Shown in pieces: positions 43,750-53,005 of a stretch of DNA of 64,000 bases. Source of the DNA: a bacterium (lineage in GTDB: Bacteria > Electryoneota > RPQS01); contig DASXUQ010000005.1 in assembly GCA_036504735.1 (NCBI GenBank), positions 651,377 through 715,376 of the forward strand, written 5' to 3'. The position numbers and the translations under genes were made by a program. Position 1 is the first letter of the stretch; each line of letters begins with the position of its first letter. The notes beneath the pieces are model-generated. The model did not search any database. It worked only from the letters and a program-made list of their open reading frames with translations, and was not told the DNA's origin.

Positions 43750-46700
43750 TCAGCGGATCAGCAGCAGCTTCTTCGCCTTGGTGTAGTTGGTCCCGGCTTT
43801 CATCCGGTACCAGTAAACTCCCGACGGCATCAGCACACCCGTATCATTGCGGCTGTCCCATGTGGCGTGGTATTCCGCCGGAGCCAGATGTCCCTTCACC
43901 AGCGTGCGTACCTGCCGCCCTAAAAGGTCATAGATGATAATCCGCACATCGGCGGTCGCAGGCACGATGTACGTAAAGTTCGCATCCTGATTGAACGGAT
44001 TCGGGAACGCGTCGCCGATCTCAAAACGGGTCGGCGGAATACGCGGAACACCATCCGTCTCTTGCGTCAAATTCACGCGGTCGAAATTGATGGACTCTGC
44101 CGACAAACGGTACGTGTAGTGTCGCCCCGGCGTGAGTCCGCGATCCACGTAGCGATAGACCGAGGCCGTCGCTTCCGTGCCGCGTCCTTCCAGTTCGGGG
44201 TGGTTCCGCCAGTTGGCGACCACCGCAAAGGAATCTTCATTCTCCGCCCTGCGCAGCAGCAGAAAACCCGCATTCGCCGTTTCCGAAGCAACCCCCCACT
44301 GAATCCGCAACGCGCCGAACAGCGTATCCTGTGCCGTAGAGAAGCTGGTAAGGTTGACCGCCAGCGGAACGTCGCGCGTACCGATCGGCCAGTGATCCGC
44401 CAGCACCGGGTCGCTGCCGCAGTCGATGTATGATGATTCCGTAATCGACAGAAAAACCGTGTGCCCCGGATTCGCGTTGGGACCGTGATAGAGCGACACG
44501 AAGAAGCTGGTCGGCGATGTGCTGATCGGAACCGTAAAGCCCTCAAACACCATGTCCTCGCCATTCCACGTGCCTAAGCTGTCCAGTGAGACATCTTCTC
44601 CCTCCGAGAACACGGTATCCACGCTGGAGAACAGCCGGATCTCATTGGCTGCCGCATCCGAAGGCAGAATGCTGCCCTGCACCGAAAATCGCAGACGACG
44701 CAGCACACTGGAACCGCCGAGCGACTTCAAATCCAGCCGGAACACCACGTGCCTCATCATATTGGGGATGACACTCCCCGCGCCAAGCGAACCGCCTGAC
44801 GCGAACACCGCCGTACCGCTGGGATAGATCAATTGATTGACATCCACCCGCGCCGCCGGATTGTTCAAGGTATCGCTGTAGAGAACCGAAAGCCGGTAGA
44901 GACCTCGTTCCACCAGTGAAAGTCCGCCCTCCACCCGCTCCACTCCGGGAGTGGCATCCAGCGACGCCGGCTGCAGCACAATCATCTTTTCACCCAGCGA
45001 GTCATTGCTCAGGTAAAGCGTGTGCGGCGACCCCGGATCCAAAGTTCCACCGGTCTGAGTCAACACCAGTCGCAGACTTCCGGGAAACGATTCCTCCGGC
45101 TGGAAGAATCGAACCGGCATGCTGATCTGGTACAGCGTATCGCCATCCACAGGCGAGTGAATCTGCGCCGGCTGCGTGTGATTATCGAAGGTGGTAAAGG
45201 CCAGCGGAGACACCGCCACGGGATTGCCGAGCGAATCACGGTAGGCCACGCGTACCCGGTACCGCAGGCTGTCGACCAGTGTGTTGTTCTGATCGGCGGT
45301 GCCGCCCCCGGTCACACTGTCCACCAGGCTCGAAAAGCTTAAGCCCGTCGCGTTCAACGTCAGGGCCATGTGGCCCGGAGCCTCCGTATGCAAATAGACA
45401 TTATGCGGTGAGCCCGGATCGCCTCCCGCATTGGCCTGAAGGATCATATAGACGCTTCCCGGCCACGGAGTCTCGGGCAGGTAATACTCCAAACGCATCG
45501 TGGCGTTGGTCGCATAGTTGACCGGCGGCGCCGGTGATGGCGGCGGCGGCGCGGGATACACCATGCGCGGCGGAATGGTGGTCTGGTCCCGTGGCCATAC
45601 GTAGCCGTCGTTCGTCACGGATACATTATCGTTGTTCAGAGAATCCCCGTACGTCAGCGTGACCTTATAGATGCACTGCGGCACCAGCCGGTCGTTCAGG
45701 CCGATATTGCTCTCCACCACCATCGGGTTGTTGGTGCCGATATTCTGTCCTTCAAGATGGAAGTTGACCAGGCCCGGACCGTAGTACCCCGGAGCCATCC
45801 GCAAAATGTGAATGGTGTCCGCGACCGCGGAAAGGTTGGTGTCAGGCTCAAACGTCAGCCATAGCGAATCGGCGCCCTCCGGCAGACTGTAGACCACATA
45901 GACCGTCGAATCGTAGGGATCCGCAGGCTGATAGCCGATGCGCGGCTCGTAAAGGGACGGCGTCTCCGTCCGCAAATCCGTATGGATATAACTTACCGTA
46001 GCCCGGGCGATGGGATTGTGGTTAATATCGCGGTAACTGAGTACAAACTGGTAGGTCGCCCCACTGGAGAGCGAATCCCCGCCCAGCAGAGTGTCCAGTG
46101 TCGTACGGTCAAACAGGTGGTAGGCATCCAGCGGAAGCGTCTTTGCCGCGCCCGCCGAATCATTGTGGATGTACAGAAAATGTGCTTCCTGGAATGGCTC
46201 CATCCGGGAGATGACCAGTGACAACGCGCCGAGGGCCGAATCCGCAGGCTCGGGCTGATTGTACACGAAGTTGAAACGGCGGCCAATGGTCATGCCGGAA
46301 TCCAGAGACAGGATGTGCGGCGGCAGAGTCACATTGTCGCGGAAGCGCAGATAGGTCGTATGCAACGCATCGACACTGTTCCGCACCGCCGGAACACCGT
46401 CCACACCGAACTGGCTGTCCCGCAGTTCACTTAAGAAGGGATGCCCGGAAGTATCCGACCAATAGACCGCCAGTTCCACCTGAAGCGAGCGCACATAGGG
46501 GTCCGTGACCTCAGGCAGCAGCGTGGCAAATTCCACCGTATGCGGCACCGAGATGGTATCAAAGACCATCCGCTGCGGATCCACCAGGCCATAGAGGACA
46601 CCGATGGGTTCCCGCCCCGGAATCGTGTCGGGGTGCAGATAAACGCGGATCATCTGCAACGAGTCCCGCTCCAGACCGACGCCCGCTATCGGGTATTCCG

Positions 46701-46887
46701 GTCCGGCAATGTATGAGGCAATAACATACAGCGAATCCCCGTTGAAAACGATACTATCCCGCACGCCCGGACTGCCGGACAAACCGATTCCCTGAACTTC
46801 CGGCAATTGCGCAAACGCGTTCGGCGCAACAACCGCCAGCAACAACCCGAGGAGCATCATGCCGCGTAGCTGTGAGAAACGTTTCAT
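43750..46887 (-). CDS. Large secreted repeat protein with type IX sorting domain
   Basis: A 1045-residue exported protein: signal peptide MKRFSQLRGMMLLGLLLAVVAPNAFAQ, an N-terminal domain, four tandem repeats of about 110 residues (roughly residues 188-680), a beta-rich stretch and a C-terminal sorting domain (FEIGDAFPNPFNQDANFTYI, VRIIIYDLLGRQVRTL, GVYWYRMKAGTNYTKAKKLL). Each repeat ends in a line like YRVRVAYRDSLGNPVA, and two contain DPGSPH followed by YL. I do not recognise the repeat family. It lies 48 bases after the protease gene and is probably cotranscribed with it. Surface or extracellular location is expected. Confidence 0.82.
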   Translation of the reverse strand: MKRFSQLRGMMLLGLLLAVVAPNAFAQLPEVQGIGLSGSPGVRDSIVFNGDSLYVIASYIAGPEYPIAGVGLERDSLQMIRVYLHPDTIPGREPIGVLYGLVDPQRMVFDTISVPHTVEFATLLPEVTDPYVRSLQVELAVYWSDTSGHPFLSELRDSQFGVDGVPAVRNSVDALHTTYLRFRDNVTLPPHILSLDSGMTIGRRFNFVYNQPEPADSALGALSLVISRMEPFQEAHFLYIHNDSAGAAKTLPLDAYHLFDRTTLDTLLGGDSLSSGATYQFVLSYRDINHNPIARATVSYIHTDLRTETPSLYEPRIGYQPADPYDSTVYVVYSLPEGADSLWLTFEPDTNLSAVADTIHILRMAPGYYGPGLVNFHLEGQNIGTNNPMVVESNIGLNDRLVPQCIYKVTLTYGDSLNNDNVSVTNDGYVWPRDQTTIPPRMVYPAPPPPSPAPPVNYATNATMRLEYYLPETPWPGSVYMILQANAGGDPGSPHNVYLHTEAPGHMALTLNATGLSFSSLVDSVTGGGTADQNNTLVDSLRYRVRVAYRDSLGNPVAVSPLAFTTFDNHTQPAQIHSPVDGDTLYQISMPVRFFQPEESFPGSLRLVLTQTGGTLDPGSPHTLYLSNDSLGEKMIVLQPASLDATPGVERVEGGLSLVERGLYRLSVLYSDTLNNPAARVDVNQLIYPSGTAVFASGGSLGAGSVIPNMMRHVVFRLDLKSLGGSSVLRRLRFSVQGSILPSDAAANEIRLFSSVDTVFSEGEDVSLDSLGTWNGEDMVFEGFTVPISTSPTSFFVSLYHGPNANPGHTVFLSITESSYIDCGSDPVLADHWPIGTRDVPLAVNLTSFSTAQDTLFGALRIQWGVASETANAGFLLLRRAENEDSFAVVANWRNHPELEGRGTEATASVYRYVDRGLTPGRHYTYRLSAESINFDRVNLTQETDGVPRIPPTRFEIGDAFPNPFNQDANFTYIVPATADVRIIIYDLLGRQVRTLVKGHLAPAEYHATWDSRNDTGVLMPSGVYWYRMKAGTNYTKAKKLLLIR

Positions 46888-46935
46888 AGGATGATATCCG
46901 TAAGGATTCAAGGGATCATGGCTTCGCACGTCGTT

Positions 46936-49740
46936 CTATCTCAGGATCAGCAACTTGCCGTCCACACGCCCGGACTGGGATTCAATACGGTAAAACAGGA
47001 CTCCGCTGGCATTGTCGAGCATCCCGCGGTCCAGAGCAATCGGATTGGGACCGCCGCGCAAACCATGCAGGTCCGCCACCACCTGTCCCAGCACATTGTA
47101 CAGACGCAGATTCACCGGCTGAGCGTCCGGCACCAGCAGGTGAAGCGGCTCTCCCTGCGGCAATGGATTGGGGAACAACCGGGGCTTTTCGGCAACCATC
47201 TGCGGCGCGGTTGGCGGAACTGGCGGCAAAACGTGCTGACCGTACCGCGCCCGGGCCGAATCCGCCTGCAACCGCAAATCCTCGATAGTCTGTCCCGTCA
47301 GCATCGCATAAGCAAACGTTCGCGTCTCGTGGCTGGTCATGGTCAGCGGTCCAATTGCCAGGGCCAGGCTCAAATCCATCGGCTGGGTGGGCGTCGGTTG
47401 GACTCCCTGCGTCAGGATATGCCACTTGGCGCTGTCGCCCCATGTTGGAGGATCGATCTGCGCGCGATTGTCGATCACATACAGCGTTCCCAAAGTGTCC
47501 GTGAGCGGCACGATGCCCGCCAGCGGATGCGATGGCCGGATCTGTTCGACGTACGTGATCCCCGACGCCGTATCATAATGAGCCACATTGGTTATCGCCG
47601 ACGCCAGATCGATGTCGAGAAAGAGGGAGGCGTAGGCCTGATTCCACGTATTCACCGAGCGGTTGGTCACCGTGTATTCGAGCACCAGTGAACCGTTGGC
47701 ACCCGGGCTGTTCCATCCAAGGACTGACGCGCCCACCTGCGCAAACAACGGCTCGGCGGCCGCACGGTCATCAAAGGTTGTCCGCGCTTCATAATCGGCG
47801 CGGGTCGATGAAACCGCATGCGCCACGCTGTCCGGCAAGACGGCCCAGTCGAAATAATCGGGCAGGCTGTCTACCGCATGGTTGTTGTAAAAATTGTCCG
47901 ACGCCGCGCCATCGGCGGCCATCACAAAACTGCCGTGATACAGCGCATTGGTGTGATCGGAAATCTGCCAGCCGGGGCCAAGATACTGGTTGCGCACATA
48001 ATCGAAATATCCAAGGGACCCGTTTTCGGCAAAGCCCAGCTTCAACCGGCCATTATCGGCAACAACAAACGTCGAATCCAAAATGACCGTCGCCGTGCCT
48101 CGTCCAATCAGGCGCTGGCCGGATTCGAAATCCACCGTGATCGGAATAATCGGACCGCGCCGCGCCGTACCAATGACCTGAATTCGCAGCGGTGTCGTGT
48201 TGACAAACGGCCCACCGTGCGGCACATTGCCAAAATCTACGATGGTGCCGGTCAGAGAGACGCTGTCACTGGTGGTGGAGACCCGGCCAATCACATTTCC
48301 GGCACTGCCCAGATCATTGAAAATAGAAATCTGCAAATTGGCGGTTTCCCCGCCCTGAATGTGGGTATCGTTGTTGCCGTCGTTCGGAGTGTAGGTCACA
48401 TTGACCAGCCGCACTCCGGCCACCGAGTCGGAAAGAGCCCGCCAGGCATTGATCCGCCCCAATCCAAGCTTCCCCGCCAGAGTCGGATTCATCGCATCAA
48501 TCGGATCCGATGACAAGATAACCCGTTCCATAATCTGCCGGCCATCCAGATTCCGAAAACGGCTGGCCACCAGAGCACAGGTCGCCGCAGCCATCGGTGT
48601 GGCCATGCTGGTACCCTGAAAGTAGTCATACGCCGCCTCGCCGTTCGGGCCAATCACTGTCGACAGGATCATCACACCCGGCGCGGTCACTTTCACCCAG
48701 TCGCCATGCGTGGTAAAATCCGCCGCTATGTCGCCGATCTGACTCGCCGCCGTTGCCAGTACCCCTTCGGTTCCCGCCGGAAACTCCCGGGATAGCGCAG
48801 GATCGTTCCCTGCCGCGGCCACCACCACGCAACCGTGGGACATCACGTAAGCCAGCACATCCTGTTCGAAGCCGGACGCATCCGACCCGCCCCAGGAGCA
48901 ATTGATAATTTTCGCCCCGCTTCGGCAGGCGTAGTAGATGCCGTCGTATCCGAAGTTGATACCGCCGCCCGCCCCCGCGCGTACCCCCATCACCTTGCAG
49001 CCGGGAGCCAGTCCCGAAATGCCGATGCCGTTATTCCGAGTCGCCGCCGCAATCCCCGCGACATGGGTGCCGTGAGTCTCCGGTCCCAGCCGTGGGTTCG
49101 GAGTCGGGTCTCCGTCCCCGTCTACAAAATCGTATCCGTAAAGGTCGTCGATGTACCCATTGCCGTCATCATCCACTCCCGGCTGGCCATGGACCTCCGC
49201 CCAATTCACCCAGCGTTGCGCCGCCAGATCCGGATGGGTGAAATCCACCCCCACATCCACCACCGCAATCACCACATTGGTGTCGCCCCGTGTGATATTC
49301 CACGCCGCTTCGGCGTCCACCGCGGGCAGTGCCCATTGCTGAGTATAGAAGGGATCGTTCGGCACACCGTCCAGCGCGTTTCCTCCGCGCCGCGCCGCCG
49401 TGTAATCATCGGTATGACGCTCGGGCCGCAGTTCGGCATAGTCAACGCGCGGATCTCCCTGCAAACCGGCGACAATCTCCTCTGCCGCCTGCCGCGATGT
49501 GGCCACAAGCACACTCACCCGCTCCAGCCCCTGCTCGGTGCGCTCCGTAATGGGCAGCGCGGCACGAACGCTCTCGGTGCGGCCTGCAAACTCCGGCATA
49601 GCCGTCAGAGCATCCAGCCGGGACGGCGGCGTCCGCCACTTGATAACCACTTCACGCGCCGCTCGTTCAATCGAGGCCGGAACGGCGGCAAAAGCCGATG
49701 CCGCAATCAGGAGGCAGCCAATCCACCACAATCGGATCAT
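46936..49740 (-). CDS. Secreted subtilisin-like (S8) serine protease with type IX sorting domain
   Basis: A 934-residue exported protease. Signal peptide MIRLWWIGCLLIAASAFA, an I9-like propeptide (about 25-110), and a catalytic domain with Asp162 in VVDVGVDFTHPDL, His223 in HGTHVAGI, Asn312 in AAGNDPA and Ser378 in GTSMATPMAAA. DDDGNGYIDDLYGYDF is a calcium-type loop. A long beta-rich region follows, then the sorting domain (PRLFPNPLPQGEPLHLLV, VNLRLYNVLGQVVADL, GVLFYRIES). The ATG overlaps the aminotransferase stop (ATGA), which sets the start 31 codons inside a longer frame. Confidence 0.92.
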   Translation of the reverse strand: MIRLWWIGCLLIAASAFAAVPASIERAAREVVIKWRTPPSRLDALTAMPEFAGRTESVRAALPITERTEQGLERVSVLVATSRQAAEEIVAGLQGDPRVDYAELRPERHTDDYTAARRGGNALDGVPNDPFYTQQWALPAVDAEAAWNITRGDTNVVIAVVDVGVDFTHPDLAAQRWVNWAEVHGQPGVDDDGNGYIDDLYGYDFVDGDGDPTPNPRLGPETHGTHVAGIAAATRNNGIGISGLAPGCKVMGVRAGAGGGINFGYDGIYYACRSGAKIINCSWGGSDASGFEQDVLAYVMSHGCVVVAAAGNDPALSREFPAGTEGVLATAASQIGDIAADFTTHGDWVKVTAPGVMILSTVIGPNGEAAYDYFQGTSMATPMAAATCALVASRFRNLDGRQIMERVILSSDPIDAMNPTLAGKLGLGRINAWRALSDSVAGVRLVNVTYTPNDGNNDTHIQGGETANLQISIFNDLGSAGNVIGRVSTTSDSVSLTGTIVDFGNVPHGGPFVNTTPLRIQVIGTARRGPIIPITVDFESGQRLIGRGTATVILDSTFVVADNGRLKLGFAENGSLGYFDYVRNQYLGPGWQISDHTNALYHGSFVMAADGAASDNFYNNHAVDSLPDYFDWAVLPDSVAHAVSSTRADYEARTTFDDRAAAEPLFAQVGASVLGWNSPGANGSLVLEYTVTNRSVNTWNQAYASLFLDIDLASAITNVAHYDTASGITYVEQIRPSHPLAGIVPLTDTLGTLYVIDNRAQIDPPTWGDSAKWHILTQGVQPTPTQPMDLSLALAIGPLTMTSHETRTFAYAMLTGQTIEDLRLQADSARARYGQHVLPPVPPTAPQMVAEKPRLFPNPLPQGEPLHLLVPDAQPVNLRLYNVLGQVVADLHGLRGGPNPIALDRGMLDNASGVLFYRIESQSGRVDGKLLILR

Positions 49741-50879
49741 ACTCGCTCCTTGATCATGCTCCTCAGCCGTGATAAGCCTTCCCTGACTTCCTCCACCGGC
49801 CCGCCAAAGCTCACTCGCACCGTGCCCGGGCATTCAAAGAAACTTCCGGGAAATACCACCGTCTTCTTTTGGGCCTGAAGTTCGCGCGAGAATTCCAGAT
49901 CATCGGTTCCCGCCGGCAGTTCCACCAGAGCGGAAATCCCCGCCGGCGGCATTACACAACTCACCTCGGGAGTTGCCGCCACAAAGTCCTCGAACAGGTC
50001 TCGTCCTGCGGTAGCCTTGGCAACCCCGGCAAGCATTGTTTCCACAGCCGCAGGGCTCTTCAACACGCGGTACGCCAGATCTTCGGTCATATGCGGCTGG
50101 TTGACTCCGAGCAGATTATTCAACCGGTAAGCGCGGTGCACGATGTCCGCCGGGCCAATTCCCCACCCCACTCGCAATGCATCGAGCCCCCAGGATTTGC
50201 CGAGGCTGTTCAGAGAAATCGCTCCGCGCGAGTACCCGTGCGTCCGGTGATCACGCCGCAGCATCGCCAGAAAAACTTCGTCGATCACCACCACCGCGCC
50301 CACTTCCGCCGCAATCGAGACCATTGTCGCCACCGCATCCATGTCCAGTGACGCGTGGGTCGGGTTGTGCAGATTGGTCAGCATCACCAGCCGCGTGTGC
50401 TCGTCAATCAGTTTCCGCAAGTCCGCCGGATCGGGCTGATAGCCCTTCTCCCTGCGGCGCGGCAGCCGCACGACGCGGTCCGCCCAGACCTGTATCGAAC
50501 GCAGAATCGGCTGGTACAGCGGTGTCTCCACAATCGCCGTGCCGCCATCAGCCAATACCGAGCCCGCCATCAGAAAATTGCACTGACTGGCCCCCTGCGC
50601 AATCAGCACATTCTCCGCACCCGTGCCATACATCTCCGCGATAACAGCCTTCAGTCCTTCATGGCCCCACTCATTGTGGCCGTAAAGGTCAGGCACATAC
50701 GGCCCGCCCGGCCAATCGGAAACGCTGGTAATCGACGGCACGCCGCTGCGCGCCAGATTGAAATGGCCCTCGGTAGTGTAACCGGTCTTCGCCCATTCCA
50801 TCAGTTCGGTGGGCTGCCATTTCAGAAATCGCGGTTCCATAGGGCGGCGGAAAACAGGGTCGTGGATCACGGTGCTCAT
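49737..50879 (-). CDS. PLP-dependent class I/II aminotransferase
   Basis: A 380-residue fold-type I enzyme. YGHNEWGHEGLKAVIAEMYG at the N-side, NLHNPTHASLD, the PLP-nitrogen aspartate in VVIDEVFL, the Schiff-base lysine in SLNSLGKSWGLDALRVGW and the carboxylate-binding arginine in VRVSFGGP are all present. The likely substrate is an amino acid, but its side chain cannot be read. Both ends overlap neighbours by four bases (a membrane protein upstream, a secreted protease downstream). A cytoplasmic metabolic enzyme in a set of secreted proteins is unusual. Confidence 0.88.
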   Translation of the reverse strand: MSTVIHDPVFRRPMEPRFLKWQPTELMEWAKTGYTTEGHFNLARSGVPSITSVSDWPGGPYVPDLYGHNEWGHEGLKAVIAEMYGTGAENVLIAQGASQCNFLMAGSVLADGGTAIVETPLYQPILRSIQVWADRVVRLPRRREKGYQPDPADLRKLIDEHTRLVMLTNLHNPTHASLDMDAVATMVSIAAEVGAVVVIDEVFLAMLRRDHRTHGYSRGAISLNSLGKSWGLDALRVGWGIGPADIVHRAYRLNNLLGVNQPHMTEDLAYRVLKSPAAVETMLAGVAKATAGRDLFEDFVAATPEVSCVMPPAGISALVELPAGTDDLEFSRELQAQKKTVVFPGSFFECPGTVRVSFGGPVEEVREGLSRLRSMIKERV

Positions 50880-51607
50880 CGGTCGTTCTCCGGCAAGTGG
50901 GCTGTGACGGCAAAAAAACTTGTATAGACGTCTCGAACGGACTCTTCGACGCAGAAGTCCAGCCGTGCCTTAAGCAGCCGGATTCCCGCTCCGAATACCA
51001 CCACCAGCAGTGCTCCCATTACCAGATGCACCGCTTCATAATCTAAGAATCCCGTCACCGGAATAATGATCCCGAACTGCGGCAGCAGCAGCAGCACCAG
51101 ATGCTTGGCGGCAATCAGCGCGCTGGTAATCAGCCCGATGCGGGCGGCAATCAAGATTCCCCGAAACAGATGGCCGAAAGCTGCCAGGGCTTCGATCCGT
51201 TTTGCCGCGTTGTGCTGCGTGACGTAATCTTGGCATAACCGATACAGTTCCGGCCCTGTTGCCGCCGCGCCGAACAGCCGCTGGGCGCGCGCCATCACGT
51301 CCCGTTTGAACTCTGCCGAGAAACTTCGGTCGTTGCCCGCCAGAAGCTGGGCAGCAGCCTGGCTCTCCGTGCCATGCCGAGCCTCCCCCGGAAACAGACC
51401 GCTGAAGAGCTGCACAAAGATCCCCGCCACGTAGGCGGCCAGCAGCCACATCACCAGCGAAACTACGCCGGTTCCAAGGGTCAGCAGGTTGATGATCAAT
51501 CCTGCAAACCCGTCGAGGAACCACAGAGTCAGTGCCACCAGAATCGCGCCCGGAATCACATGGGCAGCAATATCCTTGGCAGAGAGCGGGGCAGATCCGA
51601 AATACAT
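50876..51607 (-). CDS. Four-helix membrane protein, unknown function
   Basis: A 243-residue protein that I do not recognise. Two hydrophobic helices near the N-terminus (AAHVIPGAILVALTLWFLDG and GTGVVSLVMWLLAAYVAGIF), a soluble helical stretch of about 85 residues (LAGNDRSFSAEFKRDVMARA) and two more helices (GILIAARIGLITSALIAA and AVHLVMGALLVVVFGAGIRL). Its stop overlaps the aminotransferase start, so the two are coupled. It lies 11 bases after the secreted protein gene. Confidence 0.7.
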   Translation of the reverse strand: MYFGSAPLSAKDIAAHVIPGAILVALTLWFLDGFAGLIINLLTLGTGVVSLVMWLLAAYVAGIFVQLFSGLFPGEARHGTESQAAAQLLAGNDRSFSAEFKRDVMARAQRLFGAAATGPELYRLCQDYVTQHNAAKRIEALAAFGHLFRGILIAARIGLITSALIAAKHLVLLLLPQFGIIIPVTGFLDYEAVHLVMGALLVVVFGAGIRLLKARLDFCVEESVRDVYTSFFAVTAHLPENDR

Positions 51608-51618
51608 ACCTTTGAAAG

Positions 51619-52593
51619 CTATTTTTCCAACAGAATCCTTTGTGTCCGCGAGTGGCCTTGAGCCTCAAGGCGCACAAAGTACATTCCTGAACTCCAATCC
51701 TGCCCGTTCAGGGACAGCCGGTGTGTTCCTGCACTGAACACCCTGCCGGCCAGTTCCGCGCGCTCCCGCCCCAGAATATCCAGCACCGTCACCTTCACCG
51801 CCTGCGGACGCGACAAATCAAAAGAAATCGTCGTCTGCGGATTAAAGGGATTCGGATACGCCGGGTACAGCGCAAAACTCTCGGGCTTGTCTCCGGGGGC
51901 GAGCACCGAGATTCCCGCCGAGGGAATACTCACAATCGCCCGAATCAAAAAGTCTACTCCCCTGAACCCTGTCTGCATCAGTTCGAAGTGCCCGTTGTAG
52001 AATTCGCTGGAGTAGATCGACCCCGTATTGCCGTCTGCCAGAATCGCCAGCGTGTCGCCACTCCCGCCCCGGATCGCGGTGTATCCCACATGGAACCACT
52101 CACCTGCCGTCAGGCTCACCGGAGTTGCCGTAAGGTCCACCATGACAAATTGCGCCGGCACATTTCGCCATACGGAATCCACATCGAACACGGATGCCGA
52201 ATACTGGCTGAAGCTCAGGGTATCGCTTGCCAGTTCCGCATTTAAGTTCGGAAAAGAATCCGCGCCCGATGCCCACACCTTAGTCACAAGGGCCGGGCTG
52301 CCTGTTGTCAAAGACCGGAATCCGCGCGTCCCGAAGGCCATCATCACGCCCACAAGGCTGCAATTCTCGGGAGCCCGGAAGCGCTGATTGCGCAGATCAT
52401 CGCCATAAACATCGGGGAATTTGAAGGGGTACACCACCGTCCCATTGTCCAGTTGCAGCACAAGCAGGCTGTCATCCAGTGCATTTCGACCTCCCGGAGC
52501 ACGGCCAAAACCGCCATCCTGCGCCCACGCCGCCCAAACGGACAGCGATAACGCAAAAGCGATAGCAAATGCCTTAAAAAATAAACCTCTCAC
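51619..52593 (-). CDS. Secreted protein with type IX sorting domain
   Basis: A 324-residue exported protein beginning at a GTG with GAGG just upstream. Signal peptide LFFKAFAIAFALSLSVWAAWAQ, then a beta-rich domain of about 200 residues with no motif I can name (FRAPENCSLVGVMMAFGTRG, SLTAGEWFHVGYTAIRGGSG), and the sorting domain FALYPAYPNPFNPQTTISFD, VKVTVLDILGRERAEL, GMYFVRLEAQGHSRTQRILL. It is the first gene of the five-gene set ending at the large repeat protein. Confidence 0.82.
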   Translation of the reverse strand: MRGLFFKAFAIAFALSLSVWAAWAQDGGFGRAPGGRNALDDSLLVLQLDNGTVVYPFKFPDVYGDDLRNQRFRAPENCSLVGVMMAFGTRGFRSLTTGSPALVTKVWASGADSFPNLNAELASDTLSFSQYSASVFDVDSVWRNVPAQFVMVDLTATPVSLTAGEWFHVGYTAIRGGSGDTLAILADGNTGSIYSSEFYNGHFELMQTGFRGVDFLIRAIVSIPSAGISVLAPGDKPESFALYPAYPNPFNPQTTISFDLSRPQAVKVTVLDILGRERAELAGRVFSAGTHRLSLNGQDWSSGMYFVRLEAQGHSRTQRILLEK

Positions 52594-52634
52594 GGCCTCT
52601 TTCCCCTGCTGCGGTTGACCTTCCTCAGAATTAA

Positions 52635-52663
52635 AAGGTAACCTCCAGACCCCACAAAGTCAA
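52635..52663 (-). promoter_or_regulatory. Promoter of the secreted-protein/aminotransferase/protease set
   Basis: Minus-strand TTGACT, 17-base spacer, TACCTT. Leader about 35 bases to the GTG. Confidence 0.5.
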
Positions 52664-52900
52664 GACAAAACTTACGCTTGGATTTCCGTTAGGATCTGTG
52701 CATTTCATAGAGCCGGCGTAAGCCCTGCCCGCGCAGGCCTCATTACGCTTTGCAGCTGAAGAGGTGTGCTTCCCCTGAAGCTGTCAAAGACCTGAAACAA
52801 ACCGGTCAATTCTCCGGTACACATCACAGCCAAGAGCTAAAAGGATACACTATACGGGGTTAGATAAGCGACTCCGAATGCAAATGGACGGTGTTTTCTC

Positions 52901-52929
52901 TTGACAATGCAGCGCTAAAGCCTTATCTT
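52901..52929 (+). promoter_or_regulatory. Promoter of the kdsC-lptB operon
   Basis: TTGACA, 17-base spacer, TATCTT. The same hexamers and spacing recur upstream of the papain-like gene and rpoN. Confidence 0.7.
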
Positions 52930-53005
52930 TATGATTAACAAGCAAAAACTGTACCCTTCCCTCCTGAGTAAGTGAGGTTTGGGTACGCCGATTCTTGGCG
53001 CTGGA

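Larger units (their letters stand above)
52594..53005. other. Divergent intergenic region with two promoters
   Basis: The region holds one promoter for the secreted-protein set (52635-52663, minus) and one for the LPS operon (52901-52929, plus). The 240 bases between them have no recognisable gene or strong hairpin. A frame on the minus strand near its right end is antisense to kdsC and has no domain features. Confidence 0.55.

Noticed and set aside
18542-52593. A type IX secretion machine
   Set aside because: Only cargo proteins with sorting domains were found. No PorV, SprA, GldK-N or PorX/Y homologue is in the window.
52601-52620. Possible regulatory repeat GCTGCGG near the secreted-protein start
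   Set aside because: Too short and not paired or repeated nearby.
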